This document shows, piece after piece, positions 54,505 to 63,929 of a stretch of DNA of 64,000 nucleotides. Position 1 is the first letter of the stretch, and each line of letters starts with the position of its first letter. Made by a program: the position numbers and the translations under genes. This DNA is from Pyrococcus horikoshii OT3 (lineage in GTDB: Archaea; Methanobacteriota_B; Thermococci; Thermococcales; Thermococcaceae): assembly GCF_000011105.1 (NCBI RefSeq), contig NC_000961.1, positions 854,662 through 918,661 of the forward strand, written 5' to 3'. Under the pieces are notes generated by a model, which made no database searches, was not told the origin of the DNA, and saw nothing but the letters and a program-made list of their open reading frames with translations.

Positions 54505-54946
54505 GAAGGGCCCTCCTAAGTTCCTCCACTTTCTCCCTAGGTAGTCTATTCTTTGTCCATCTTTCCTCATCTTCCAAGTTCTCATCCTTTACATCTAGAA
54601 CCGCTTTCCTTATACCTCCCTTAGGATATTTACAATCATTATTAAACCTCGGAATGACGTGAATGTGTAAATGCTCCACGGTTTGACCTGCGGCTTTTCC
54701 TATATTAATCCCAACGTTGAAACCATCAGGGTTCAACGTTTTCTTTAGTGCCTCAATTGCAATTTCAATTCCCCTTAATAAGCTTGCTTTTTCTCCCTCG
54801 GAGAGCTCTTCAAGTTTTGTGACATGCCTTCTTGGGACAATGAGCAGGTGGCCAGGATTGGCCGGATAGTTATCTAGTAGTATCCTTATTGTGTCATCCT
54901 CATATAGGATATTCTCCTTAATTGGGTTGCAGAATGGACATTTCAT
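54494..54946 (-). CDS. HIT-family nucleotide hydrolase/transferase
   Basis: 150-residue HIT protein. The histidine triad TVEHLHIHVIPR places the active-site histidines at 92, 94 and 96; LLDNYPANPGHLLIVPRRHV near 24-42 forms the nucleotide-binding edge. An N-terminal CPFC could bind zinc with downstream histidines. The group includes Fhit-like dinucleotide hydrolases and Hint AMP-lysine hydrolases; which applies is not decidable. It overlaps the downstream membrane-protein gene and diverges from tRNA-Tyr. Confidence 0.9.
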   Translation of the reverse strand: MKCPFCNPIKENILYEDDTIRILLDNYPANPGHLLIVPRRHVTKLEELSEGEKASLLRGIEIAIEALKKTLNPDGFNVGINIGKAAGQTVEHLHIHVIPRFNNDCKYPKGGIRKAVLDVKDENLEDEERWTKNRLPREKVEELRRALHGG

Positions 54947-55037
54947 AAAGCAAATTTCGCTATCCTTGTTTAAAACTCCTCGCGAAAACTTTATAAACCC
55001 ACATTTAGTGAGATGATTTTGGGATTACCTGTAGGGT

Positions 55038-55115
55038 CCCGCGGTAGCCTAGCCTGGGAGTGGCGGCGGACTGTAGATCCGCAGGTCCCCGGTTCAAATC
55101 CGGGCCGCGGGACCA
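55038..55115 (+). tRNA. tRNA-Tyr (anticodon GTA)
   Basis: 78-base tRNA with acceptor CCCGCGG pairing with CCGCGGG, the archaeal C1-G72 identity of tRNA-Tyr. The anticodon stem GCGGA/TCCGC encloses CTGTAGA with anticodon GTA. The T-arm is CCCGGTTCAAATCCGGG and CCA is encoded (55113-55115). A TATA-like CTTTATAAAC near 54988-54997 is about 45 bp upstream, so a short 5' leader is expected. No intron is apparent. Confidence 0.96.
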
Positions 55116-55147
55116 CCAGAATTCTCACAACTTTTAAGGCGATTAAT

Positions 55148-56071
55148 ATGAAGGTAATTCCATTGGCATCCGAAAGCCTTGGAGTAAGAAGCTTGGCCCT
55201 CTTCTTGAAGATTGGAAAAGTTGGAATACTAATAGATCCAGGCGTAGCCTTGGGCCCGAAAAGGTATGCACTCCCCCCAGCACAAGCTGAAATGAAAGCC
55301 CTCTCCCTGGCAAGGGAAAAGATTCAGGAATACGCTAAAAAGGCCCAAATAGTTACTATATCCCACTACCACTATGACCATCATACCCCCTTCTTTGAGG
55401 GGATATATGAAAGCTCTTCCGTTGAGAAAGCCAGGGAGATATACGCTGGCAAACTCCTACTAATAAAGCATCCTACTGAAAATATAAACAACAGTCAGAA
55501 AAAGAGAGCTCACGAGTTTCTTAAGAATGCCAAAGAGATCGCTAAGGATATAAAGTTTGCCGATTCTCAAAGCTTTGACTTTGGAAGCTTTACAATCGAG
55601 TTTTCCCCTCCAGTTCCTCATGGAAGGGAAGGATCCAAGCTTGGCTACGTTCTTATGGTTCTCGTTGATGATGGGAAGAAAAGTGTTCTCCATGCCAGTG
55701 ACACTCAGCTGATAAATGACAAGGCCGTGGAGTGGATAATAGAGAAGAACCCCGATATCTTGATCGCAGGCGGACCTCCTACTTATCTAGCCCATAGGGT
55801 TGGAAACGTCAAGGAAATTGGGATGAAGAATATAAATAGGATAATATCCGAGACGAATGCAAAGATAGTTCTAGACCATCACATAATTAGGGACAAGGGA
55901 TATGAGAGGTTCTTTAGCGAGCTAGATGAGAGGCCTTTAACTTTCGCCGAGTTTCTTGGAAAGGAAAGTGCGCCTTTAGAGGCCTACAGAAGGGAACTTC
56001 ATAAGCTTGAGAAGGGGGAGGAAGTGGAGGTTCCTGGTGGAATTAAAAAATTCTTAAAGGGCTTGAAATGA
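55148..56071 (+). CDS. UPF0282-family metallo-beta-lactamase-fold hydrolase
   Basis: 307-residue protein of the UPF0282 family, an archaeal branch of metallo-beta-lactamase-fold hydrolases. The metal-binding SHYHYDHHTPF near 84-94 is intact; VPHGREGSKLGYVL near 160 and HASDTQ near 182 supply further ligands, and the conserved LDHHIIRD near 241 follows. Substrate is unknown. The true start is ATG 55148; an open frame further upstream runs through tRNA-Tyr and is not coding. It overlaps the helicase gene by 4 bp, so the two are one operon. Confidence 0.87.
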   Translation: MKVIPLASESLGVRSLALFLKIGKVGILIDPGVALGPKRYALPPAQAEMKALSLAREKIQEYAKKAQIVTISHYHYDHHTPFFEGIYESSSVEKAREIYAGKLLLIKHPTENINNSQKKRAHEFLKNAKEIAKDIKFADSQSFDFGSFTIEFSPPVPHGREGSKLGYVLMVLVDDGKKSVLHASDTQLINDKAVEWIIEKNPDILIAGGPPTYLAHRVGNVKEIGMKNINRIISETNAKIVLDHHIIRDKGYERFFSELDERPLTFAEFLGKESAPLEAYRRELHKLEKGEEVEVPGGIKKFLKGLK

Positions 56072-58689
56072 TAGAGGAACTATTTAAAGGGCTTGAAACC
56101 GAAATAGTCAATGCTGATGAAATTCCACCAAGATCTGGGAAGTATGGAGACTTCAAATTTAAGAATCGCGAAGTTAATGAGCTCGTCAAAAGGTTAGGTT
56201 TTAGGTTATATTCTCATCAAGTAAAGGCCCTTAACCTTCTGTATTCTGGTAAGAATGTTGTTGTTTCAACTCCAACCGCAAGTGGAAAGAGTGAGATATT
56301 TAGGCTCTTCATCTTTGATAGTTTCCTCGAAAATCCTAGCTCTACTTTTCTCTTAGTTTACCCCACCAGGGCTTTAATAAACAATCAAATGGAGAAGTTT
56401 GATAATGAAAACAAGGTCTTCGCTGAGATAACTGGGATGAAGGTTAAGGCATCCATATTAACTGGGGATGTGGATTGGAGTGAGAGGAAAAAGATTGTCA
56501 GAAATAAGCCGAATGTTATATTTACAACTCCAGATATGCTGCACCATACGATACTTCCCAGGTGGCTCGAGTACAAGTGGTTGCTAAAGAACCTGAAGCT
56601 ACTAGTTGTAGATGAGCTCCACACCTATAGGGGGGTCTTTGGGAGTAACGTTGCGTATGTTTTTAGGAGGGTCTTCTTTAGACTTAGAAGGCTTAATTCT
56701 AGTCCTCTAATTTTAGCCCTCTCAGCTACTTTAAGAAATCCAAAAGAGTTTGCTGAGAGCTTTTTTGGTTTTGAGTTTGAGGAAGTTACCGAAGCTGGAA
56801 ATCCAAGCCCCAGGAGATATATAATAATGTTCGAGCCAAAGAGGTTTAGCGGGGAGCAACTGATAAAGCAAGTAATCGATAAGTTAATTAGAAACAACGT
56901 TAAGACTCTCGTTTTCTTTGACTCTAGAAAGGGAACCGAGAGGATAATGAGGATGTTCCTTTTCTCTGAATTCTTTGATAAAATAACGACTTATAAGGGG
57001 ACATTAACAAAACTCGAAAGGTGGAAAATAGAGAGAGATTTTAGGGAGGGAAACCTTAAGGTTCTCTTAGCTACCAACGCCCTGGAACTCGGTATAGACG
57101 TGGGAGATTTGGATGCAGTAATAAATTATGGAATCCCATCGGATGGCTTATTTTCCCTAATTCAGAGATTTGGGAGAGCTGGAAGGGATCCCAATAGGGT
57201 TGCAATAAATGGGATAATACTTCGCAAAAATGGGCTTGACTACTACTATAAGGAGCACTTTGATGAGTTGGTTGAAGGAATAGAGAAGGGTCTCGTCGAT
57301 AAAATACCCGTAAACTTGGGTAATGAGAAGATAGCAAAGAAGCATCTTCACTACCTTTTGTCTGAATTGGGTGTAGTGGGGAAGGATGAAATACCTGAGT
57401 ATTGGGTAAAGGTTCTGGAAGATTTAAAGCATGAAGGGATCGTTGACGAATACAAAAACCCAATAACCGGTAAATTTGAGGTTAGGGTTAGAAAACCCGC
57501 GGTGTATTCCTCAATAAGAACGGCGAGTGATGAAAGCTTTTTCCTAGTAATCGATGAAGGATGGATAAGGAGAACGCTTAGAAGGAAGAGGGGAATCGAA
57601 CTTTTAAGGTTTATAAACTACCTCAAAGCGAGAGGGTTGATCATAGAGGAAGTAGATGAGGTTGAGTTTCACAGGAGTCTTCTCCCAGGGATGGTGTACC
57701 CCTCCAGGGGAAGGCTTTACATGGCCGTAGATAGGTTAAAGGTTGAAAAGTTTAACTTCGTTTTTGCTAGGGAGATTCCCATGAACGAAGACTTGGAAAC
57801 AAACGTTAGTAAAGTTGAGAGCGTTGAGATCTTAAACACTTACGAGGGAAAGAATATTGGCCCAGTTAAAGTTTATTTCGGGAGAATAAGGGTTAAACAG
57901 GAATACAATGGATACGCCGTGAAAGGTAAAGACGTTGAAAAGCACGTCGATAGGTTGGAGAAACTTAAAGATGAGGGTATCCTTAGGGGTGAGGTTGAGG
58001 TTGCAGTAACGATGTTTGAGGACTGGTGGAAGTTTGCGAGGGTGTCTTTTTATGACCCCTACGTTAGGGAGTTTGAAACCGAAGGAATTTGGCTGATATT
58101 CCCAAAGGAGATAGAGGATGTTCCAGCTGAAGAGTTTAGGTACTTCTTCTCAATAGCCTCGGATTATAATTATGACTTGGCGATGTTCCTGTTTAATAAG
58201 CTAAGCAGGAAGATGCTCTTTCCGAGTCTTCTAGGGGCTACATCTCACTATATAAGGAGGATCATCGAAAAATACGCTAAGGATGAAGGTCTTGGAGAAG
58301 ATTTCATTTTTGCCGTTAAAAAGATGATAGATAGTAAAGATGGGATAGGTTCAGGCCTTCATGCGATAGAGCACAACCTCATCAAGATAGCCCCTGTCGT
58401 AACCTACGTAGACTCAAGGGAACTTGGAGGTTACAGTTACGATAACTTCAATGGATTTCCTGTTATCTTCATATACGATGGAAACGAGGGTGGTTCCGGA
58501 ATCGTTAAATCGATATATGAGAACATTGAGAAGTTAATGGTAAGGAGTAGGGAGCACATAGCTAAGTGTCCATGTAAGGATGGTTGTCCCGCGTGTATAT
58601 ACTCTCCGAAGTGTGGAACGTTTAATGAGTTTCTTGACAAGTGGATGGCGATAAAGATCTGGGAGAAGGTTCTCGATCATAAAGCTTAA
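56068..58689 (+). CDS. DEAD/H helicase with DUF1998 zinc domain (Hrq1/MrfA-like)
   Basis: 873-residue superfamily 2 helicase. Walker A STPTASGKSE near 64-73, DELH box VVDELHTYRG near 176, SATLRNP near 217 and the C-terminal helicase motif QRFGRAGRDP near 368 are all present. A Hrq1-type C-terminal DUF1998/MZB zinc module ends the protein (CPCKDGCPACIYSPKCG). Bacterial MrfA and fungal Hrq1 of this type unwind DNA 3' to 5' and act in mitomycin or crosslink repair. A repair role is thus likely. It starts inside the UPF0282 gene (ATGA overlap). Confidence 0.87.
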   Translation: MIEELFKGLETEIVNADEIPPRSGKYGDFKFKNREVNELVKRLGFRLYSHQVKALNLLYSGKNVVVSTPTASGKSEIFRLFIFDSFLENPSSTFLLVYPTRALINNQMEKFDNENKVFAEITGMKVKASILTGDVDWSERKKIVRNKPNVIFTTPDMLHHTILPRWLEYKWLLKNLKLLVVDELHTYRGVFGSNVAYVFRRVFFRLRRLNSSPLILALSATLRNPKEFAESFFGFEFEEVTEAGNPSPRRYIIMFEPKRFSGEQLIKQVIDKLIRNNVKTLVFFDSRKGTERIMRMFLFSEFFDKITTYKGTLTKLERWKIERDFREGNLKVLLATNALELGIDVGDLDAVINYGIPSDGLFSLIQRFGRAGRDPNRVAINGIILRKNGLDYYYKEHFDELVEGIEKGLVDKIPVNLGNEKIAKKHLHYLLSELGVVGKDEIPEYWVKVLEDLKHEGIVDEYKNPITGKFEVRVRKPAVYSSIRTASDESFFLVIDEGWIRRTLRRKRGIELLRFINYLKARGLIIEEVDEVEFHRSLLPGMVYPSRGRLYMAVDRLKVEKFNFVFAREIPMNEDLETNVSKVESVEILNTYEGKNIGPVKVYFGRIRVKQEYNGYAVKGKDVEKHVDRLEKLKDEGILRGEVEVAVTMFEDWWKFARVSFYDPYVREFETEGIWLIFPKEIEDVPAEEFRYFFSIASDYNYDLAMFLFNKLSRKMLFPSLLGATSHYIRRIIEKYAKDEGLGEDFIFAVKKMIDSKDGIGSGLHAIEHNLIKIAPVVTYVDSRELGGYSYDNFNGFPVIFIYDGNEGGSGIVKSIYENIEKLMVRSREHIAKCPCKDGCPACIYSPKCGTFNEFLDKWMAIKIWEKVLDHKA

Positions 58690-58740
58690 ATACTTCAACA
58701 TTTTTAGTTAATTTTGGTAAGAAAAAGGAGGTGGTGAAGG

Positions 58741-59499
58741 ATGGTGTATGTAGCGGTTCTCGCGAACATAGCTGGAAACTTCCCAGCGCTTACTGCAGCT
58801 TTGGAGAAGATAGAGGAGTTAAAAGAGGAAGGTTATGAAATTGAAAAGTACTACATCCTGGGGAACATAGTGGGACTATTCCCTTATCCGAGGGAAGTTA
58901 TCGAGGCAATAAAGAACTTAGCGAAAACAAGTAATGTCAAGGTAATAAGGGGAAAGTATGACCAGTTAATAGCGATGAGCGATCCCCATGCTGGAGATCC
59001 AAAGTACATAGACAAGCTCGAGATCCCGGATCACTTAAAGGCCACGCTAAAGTACACTTGGGAAAAGCTGGGGCACGAAGGGAGGGAGTACCTAAGAGAT
59101 CTTCCAATATACCTAGTTGATAAAATAGGGAAGAATGAGATATTTGGCGTTTACGGTAGTCCCGTAAACCCATTCGATGGGGAAATTCTTCCAGATCAAC
59201 CAACTAGCTATTACGAAGCTATAATGAGGCCCGTTAAGGAATATGAAATGCTCCTGGTGGCTAGTCCTAGGTATCCCCTTGACGCAATGACAATGTATGG
59301 AAGGGTAGTTTGCCCAGGAAGCATTGGATTTCCCCCAGCTAGAGAGCACAAGGCGACATTCGCATTGGTAGATGCTGAAACTTTGAAGGTAAAGTTCATT
59401 GAAGTTGAGTATGACAAGAAGATAATAGAAGACAGGATAAAGCTGGAGAAGCTTCCGGAAGAAGTTATAAAGATCTTATATCATGGAGGAAAAGCCTGA
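58741..59499 (+). CDS. Metallophosphoesterase-fold protein with degenerate active site
   Basis: 252-residue protein of the calcineurin-like phosphoesterase fold. Every canonical metal motif is altered: DxHGN is NIAGN (near 8-14), GDxxG is GNIVG, GNHD is GKYD (near 76-79), and the GHTH stretch is ASPRYP, while the following GxxxxPGSIGFP is conserved. The fold is thus kept but dinuclear metal binding should be lost. A related Pyrococcus furiosus protein is known to be of this length (recall). The ATG has an AGGAGGTGGTGAAGG site. Function is unknown, perhaps regulatory or binding. Its 3' end overlaps the convergent flippase gene by 35 bp. Confidence 0.75.
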   Translation: MVYVAVLANIAGNFPALTAALEKIEELKEEGYEIEKYYILGNIVGLFPYPREVIEAIKNLAKTSNVKVIRGKYDQLIAMSDPHAGDPKYIDKLEIPDHLKATLKYTWEKLGHEGREYLRDLPIYLVDKIGKNEIFGVYGSPVNPFDGEILPDQPTSYYEAIMRPVKEYEMLLVASPRYPLDAMTMYGRVVCPGSIGFPPAREHKATFALVDAETLKVKFIEVEYDKKIIEDRIKLEKLPEEVIKILYHGGKA

Positions 59500-60763
59500 T
59501 CTTTCTCCATTCTATTATTAGGTACGCTATGACTAAAATAATGGGACTTATAAATTTGCTGAGTAACTGAAGGATGATTGCAAGAAAGAGTGGAACCGTT
59601 ATTCTAGGTTTCACACCGAATTCTTTTACAGTCTTTGCAAGGGTTAAAGCGAAGATCGTTGAATAACCCATTATTAAACCGATCAATGTGCCGAGAGCTC
59701 CGTGCTTTGGAATTAAAAGTAACCAAGATATGAGGGAAACTATAGAGCCTGAAATAGCGTAGATTGACGAGCTCCTTATGAACTTCGTTGCGCTTAGCAG
59801 ATTTATTAGGGGATTGTATGATACATATATTTCAACACCTATAAGTGCTGGTAGAAGGAGCGTTCCCAATTTTAGCCTGAAGATCCTTTCGATAATTGGC
59901 TGGAAAGCTAAAATCGCAAATACGATGATCGCTGTTGCTATGGATAGCATCTCCACGGAGACCTCCGCTAATCTCTTGGAGGTTTCCATGCTCCCCTTTC
60001 CATAATCGTAGGCAAAAATCGGGACTATGGCGGATTGCACTACTTGGGGAAGATAAGATAAGAGGAATGCTGTTGAGAGGATTGCAGAAACTATGCCAGC
60101 GCTTTCACTTCCGGAAAGAATATCGGTCAAAAAGTAGGGCCCTTGGATTAGGAATATTCCAGAGGCGGATCCAAGGAAAGCCCATACTGAATACTTAGCA
60201 AGCAATATGAAGTCATTTATCCTTGGTTTTCCGATTAGCTTTTCCCTGCTTAAATATACTACGCCAAATACCGATATCGTAGCCAGGAACAGATAGTAAG
60301 GAAGCAACGGATCACCCAGGAATCCCAGGAGGAAGAGCGTGAAGCCAAGCATTATAGAATACGCATAAACTTCTCCCCTATGGAGACCGTATATAAATGA
60401 CCTGAAAGTCAACTGAATAGCCCTTAAGATCGATAATAAAGCCAGACTAAAATTTATCGGCATAAGAACTAAGCCAAGCAAAGGAGAAAGGAAGGAAATG
60501 CCTGCAATAGATTTTATCCTATTTTTTTCTCCTCTTCCCAGGAACTCGGCCGTGTACTTCCCCACTCCTATAGAAAAGAATGCAAGAAATCCGGCCAAGA
60601 AAAAGGCCTGCGATATTAAAGAGTTGATTTCACCGAGAACTTCAACCCCAAACTTCCTACTTATGATAACATTGTAAAGAAATCTGCTACCCCCAAAGAG
60701 GGCCAGAGCAATTACACTTGCGATGGAATGCCTAACTATTACCCTTTTTCTATTCATGCTCAT
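59465..60763 (-). CDS. MOP-superfamily polysaccharide flippase (Wzx/oligosaccharide flippase-like)
   Basis: 432-residue membrane protein with about 12 to 14 helices, opening with RHSIASVIALALFGGSRFLYNVIISRKFGVEVLGEINSLI, a typical start of the oligosaccharide/lipid-linked-glycan flippase family. A basic loop after the third helix (FLGRGEKNRIKSIAG) and the middle ATKFIRSSSIYAISGSIVSLI region fit. It may flip lipid-linked glycans for surface glycosylation or polysaccharide; no glycosyltransferases lie nearby. The ATG at 60763 or the second in-frame ATG at 60757 may be used. Confidence 0.8.
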   Translation of the reverse strand: MSMNRKRVIVRHSIASVIALALFGGSRFLYNVIISRKFGVEVLGEINSLISQAFFLAGFLAFFSIGVGKYTAEFLGRGEKNRIKSIAGISFLSPLLGLVLMPINFSLALLSILRAIQLTFRSFIYGLHRGEVYAYSIMLGFTLFLLGFLGDPLLPYYLFLATISVFGVVYLSREKLIGKPRINDFILLAKYSVWAFLGSASGIFLIQGPYFLTDILSGSESAGIVSAILSTAFLLSYLPQVVQSAIVPIFAYDYGKGSMETSKRLAEVSVEMLSIATAIIVFAILAFQPIIERIFRLKLGTLLLPALIGVEIYVSYNPLINLLSATKFIRSSSIYAISGSIVSLISWLLLIPKHGALGTLIGLIMGYSTIFALTLAKTVKEFGVKPRITVPLFLAIILQLLSKFISPIILVIAYLIIEWRKIRLFLHDIRSL

Positions 60764-60837
60764 ATGTTTGAACCTAAGATTAAAACGGTAACGAAAGATT
60801 AAAATTAAAAGAATCAGCCTACAATCTAGGTGGTTAC

Positions 60838-62280
60838 ATGGTGGAGAGGAAGAGGTGGAGTGAGGAATTTAGTGAGTGGTTCAATGAGGTAATAGAGGAA
60901 GCCGGAATTTTAGATAAGAGGTATCCCGTCAAGGGAATGAATGTGTGGCTTCCATATGGGCTTAAAATAATGAGGAATATTGAGAAGTTCATCCACGAGG
61001 AGATGGAGAGGACTGGTCACCAGGAAGTTTTATTCCCAGCTCTAATCCCTGAAACCGAGTTTAAGAAAGAGGCCGAGCATATAGCTGGTTTTGAGGGAGA
61101 GGTATTTTGGGTTACCCACGCGGGCCATGAACCTTTAGATGTAAGGTTAGTATTAAGGCCGACAAGCGAGACGGCCATGTATTCAATGTTTGCCCTATGG
61201 ATTAGATCTCACGCTGACTTACCGTTTAAGGTTTATCAGATAGTGAATGTCTATAGATATGAAACAAAGCACACGAGGCCCTTAATAAGGGTTAGGGAGA
61301 TAAGCAGATTCTTTGAAGCTCACACGGCCCATGCAGATTTTGAAGATGCCGAGAGGCAGATAAAAGAGGATCTCGAGATATTCGATAATTTAATGAGGAA
61401 GCTTGCATTGGCTTACATAATTTCCAAGAGGCCGGAGTGGGATAAGTTCCCTGGGGCTTTCTATTCCCTGGGAGCTGAAGTAGTTATGCCCGATGGAAGG
61501 ACTTTGCAGATAGGGACGATGCACAACTATAAGCAGAACTTCTCTAAGGCTTACAACATATTATACGAAAAGGAAGATGGAACCCATGACTACGTTCACC
61601 AAACGACATTTGGGATGAGCGAAAGATTGCTAGCCGCAGTTATAGCAATTCATGGAGACGATAGAGGAATGGTTTTACCCCCAACGATTGCTCCGATTCA
61701 GGTAGTGATAGTTCCAATTCCAAAGAAGGGAAGTGAGGAAGAAGTTTACAGTTACGCTAAGGGAATAGAGGAGGAACTTAGGGATGCTGGAATAAGGGTT
61801 TACCTTGATCTAAGGGATAAGAGGCCAGGATGGAAATTCTACGATTGGGAACTCAAGGGAGTTCCAGTTAGGGTTGAAGTAGGACCCATAGACGTTCAAA
61901 ACTCAACGGTAGTTCTAGCTAGGAGGGATAAGCTTGAAAAGATCACGGTTAAGAGGGAAGAGCTCGTGGATAAGGTGAGGGAGCTCTTTGAGGATATAAT
62001 GGAATTCTTATACGAGAGGGCTAATGAATGGCTTGAATCCCATATAAAGAGGGTTGATACTTTAGAAGAAGCTAAAGCCGTCTTTGAAGACAGGAGGGGC
62101 ATAGTCGAAATTCCATGGTGTGGAGAGGAGAGCTGTGGCTTGAAGATGGAGGAAGAGCTTGAAGCTAAGATGCTTGGAATCCCCTATCCTGAAGAAAAAG
62201 CGAAAGCCCCTGAAGGATCCAAGTGCCCGGTTTGTGGAAGGGAAGCGAAGTTTATAGCTAGATTCGCTAGAACCTATTAG
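60838..62280 (+). CDS. proS: Prolyl-tRNA synthetase, archaeal type
   Basis: 480-residue class II synthetase of the archaeal/eukaryotic form without the bacterial editing insert. Motif 1 around [19 protein letters not shown], motif 2 [30 protein letters not shown] near 138-167 and motif 3 [24 protein letters not shown] near 260-283 are clear. The anticodon-binding domain and a C-terminal zinc-binding domain with CGEESCG and CPVCGR follow, ending in the conserved Tyr. The GTGG-like ATG start at 60838 sits after GGTGG. Confidence 0.97.
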   Translation: MVERKRWSEEFSEWFNEVIEEAGILDKRYPVKGMNVWLPYGLKIMRNIEKFIHEEMERTGHQEVLFPALIPETEFKKEAEHIAGFEGEVFWVTHAGHEPLDVRLVLRPTSETAMYSMFALWIRSHADLPFKVYQIVNVYRYETKHTRPLIRVREISRFFEAHTAHADFEDAERQIKEDLEIFDNLMRKLALAYIISKRPEWDKFPGAFYSLGAEVVMPDGRTLQIGTMHNYKQNFSKAYNILYEKEDGTHDYVHQTTFGMSERLLAAVIAIHGDDRGMVLPPTIAPIQVVIVPIPKKGSEEEVYSYAKGIEEELRDAGIRVYLDLRDKRPGWKFYDWELKGVPVRVEVGPIDVQNSTVVLARRDKLEKITVKREELVDKVRELFEDIMEFLYERANEWLESHIKRVDTLEEAKAVFEDRRGIVEIPWCGEESCGLKMEEELEAKMLGIPYPEEKAKAPEGSKCPVCGREAKFIARFARTY

Positions 62281-62290
62281 GTGTTTCCTC

Positions 62291-62851
62291 ATGATAATTC
62301 TTTTAGTTGGAATGCCAGGCTCTGGAAAAGGAGAAGTAGCAAAAGCATTTAGGAGAAGAGGAATCCCAGTAATTTCTATGGGTGATGCAATTAGGGAAGA
62401 AGCAGAAAAAAGGGGAATTCCAAAAACTCCGGAAGGATTAAAATACGTAAGCTTAAAGGTTAGAGAAGAGCTTGGCCCTGGAGCCGTTGCTATATTAACG
62501 ATTCCAAAGGTTAGAGGGATCATAAAAAGGAAGGGGATAGTGGTCATAGAGGGTGTCAGGAGTCCTGCTGAAGTCCAAGAATTTAGAAGGGAGTTCAAAA
62601 ATGAGAGGGTAATAATTCTGGCAATTCACTCTCCACCTAAGGTAAGGTTTGAGAGGCTAAGGAGAAGGGGAAGGAGTGACGATCCAAAGACCTGGAATGA
62701 GTTTTTAGATAGGGATAAAAAGGAGCTTGGATTTGGGATAGGAGAGGTTATGTCTTTAGCGGATTATGTGATATTGAACAATTGTACATTCAATGAATTC
62801 CAAAGGAAGATCGAAAAAGTTGTCTCTAAGATACTGAGCAATTGGCCCTGA
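62291..62851 (+). CDS. UPF0200 nucleoside/CoA-kinase-like P-loop protein
   Basis: 186-residue P-loop protein of the UPF0200 family, related to adenylate/dephospho-CoA kinases. Walker A VGMPGSGKGEVAKAF is at 6-20; ISMGDAIREEAEKRG near 29 is NMP-binding-like, VVIEGVRSPAEV near 85 forms the core, and RFERLRRRGRSDDPKTW near 117 is the lid. UPF0200 is not the characterised archaeal dephospho-CoA kinase, so the substrate is open. It begins 10 bp after proS on the same strand and is probably co-transcribed. Confidence 0.82.
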   Translation: MIILLVGMPGSGKGEVAKAFRRRGIPVISMGDAIREEAEKRGIPKTPEGLKYVSLKVREELGPGAVAILTIPKVRGIIKRKGIVVIEGVRSPAEVQEFRREFKNERVIILAIHSPPKVRFERLRRRGRSDDPKTWNEFLDRDKKELGFGIGEVMSLADYVILNNCTFNEFQRKIEKVVSKILSNWP

Positions 62852-62932
62852 ATCCCTTTTCTTTTAGCAGGGAGATAAGGTTTAAAAATAGTGGTAGGGG
62901 TATTTATAAAGGATTTTTAAGGAGGTGTTAAG

Positions 62933-63508
62933 ATGGTGGATACAAGCAATGTCAAGCTAAGGATCGAGAATATAGTGGCTTCCGTAGATCTTTTTGCTCA
63001 GCTCGATCTCGAGAAGGTTCTGGATATATGCCCAAATTCTAAATATAATCCAGAAGAGTTTCCCGGTATCATCTGTCGTTTTGATGATCCGAAAGTTGCT
63101 TTGCTGATATTTAGCTCCGGTAAACTCGTCGTTACGGGGGCAAAGAGTATCCAGGACATAGAAAGAGCAGTTGCAAAGCTGATCCAAAAGCTTAAGGGAA
63201 TTGGAGTAAAGTTCAAGAGGGCTCCCCTAATAGATGTACAAAACATGGTCTTTAGTGGGGATATAGGAAGGGAGTTCAATCTCGATAACGTTGCATTGAC
63301 CCTTCCCAACTGTGAATATGAACCTGAACAGTTCCCTGGAGTTATATACAGAGTTAAGGAACCAAGGGCTGTAATACTACTGTTCTCTTCTGGTAAGATA
63401 GTTTGCTCTGGAGCTAAAAGCGAAGCTGACGCTTGGGAAGCAGTTAGGAAGTTGTTAAGAGAGCTTGAGAAATATGGCCTAATAGAGGAAGAAGAGGAGG
63501 AGCTCTAG
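62933..63508 (+). CDS. tbp: TATA-box-binding protein
   Basis: 191-residue TBP with two direct repeats of the saddle fold, about 8-95 and 98-187. Each contains the FPGI/FPGV-x-R and SSGK(L/I)V-x-(T/S)GAKS signatures, and an acidic tail (EEEEEEL) follows. The archaeal-type tail and length match Pyrococcus TBP exactly by recall. It has an AAGGAGGTG site and two upstream TATA-like runs, TTTAAAAATA (62881-62890) and TATTTATAAA (62901-62910). The first gives a short leader containing the ribosome site. Confidence 0.98.
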   Translation: MVDTSNVKLRIENIVASVDLFAQLDLEKVLDICPNSKYNPEEFPGIICRFDDPKVALLIFSSGKLVVTGAKSIQDIERAVAKLIQKLKGIGVKFKRAPLIDVQNMVFSGDIGREFNLDNVALTLPNCEYEPEQFPGVIYRVKEPRAVILLFSSGKIVCSGAKSEADAWEAVRKLLRELEKYGLIEEEEEEL

Positions 63509-63512
63509 TTTT

Positions 63513-63929
63513 TTATTCTATTGGAACCCCATCTTTAGTCCTTGGGGCCAACCATTTCATGAGTTTTTGAGGTTCCTTTGTTCTAATTGTAATCGTTATT
63601 GGCCCCAGGGGAGAATCTTCGTTGAAGTTCACCTTCCCAACGTAAGCGACTTGCTTGTGAACTTTTATTATAATTTCTTCCCCAAAGTATCCCTCCTCAA
63701 GCATCATTCTTGCAGTGTCGAGAATTTGCTGTCCTCTGAAGAGCTCATACAAACGCTGAAGGGCCCTCTTATCCTTGGTTCTACCTACTAGAATCACGTA
63801 TTCCCCTTTATCAAACGCTTCAAATTGTAGACCAGGAATTAAATTCAGCATCGCTTTCTTTACCTTTCTGATGTCTTCAGTGGGGTATACGTAGGCCTCA
63901 ACTTCCACTTCCTCAAACATGGTCATCAT
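63513..63929 (-). CDS. UPF0201-family protein (COG1325-like)
   Basis: 138-residue archaeal protein of the UPF0201 family, related to COG1325, which has been proposed to be associated with RNA metabolism or the exosome. Visible features are [23 protein letters not shown] at the N-terminus, the central [10 protein letters not shown] helix and the C-terminal [25 protein letters not shown]. Three ATGs lie close together at 63929, 63926 and 63920; a TATA-like TTTTTAATG about 24-27 bp upstream of the first two favours a leaderless start there. It is convergent with tbp, with 4 bp between stops. Confidence 0.75.

Noticed and set aside
55013-55147. N-terminal extension of the UPF0282 protein
   Set aside because: This frame runs through tRNA-Tyr; the conserved protein starts at ATG 55148.
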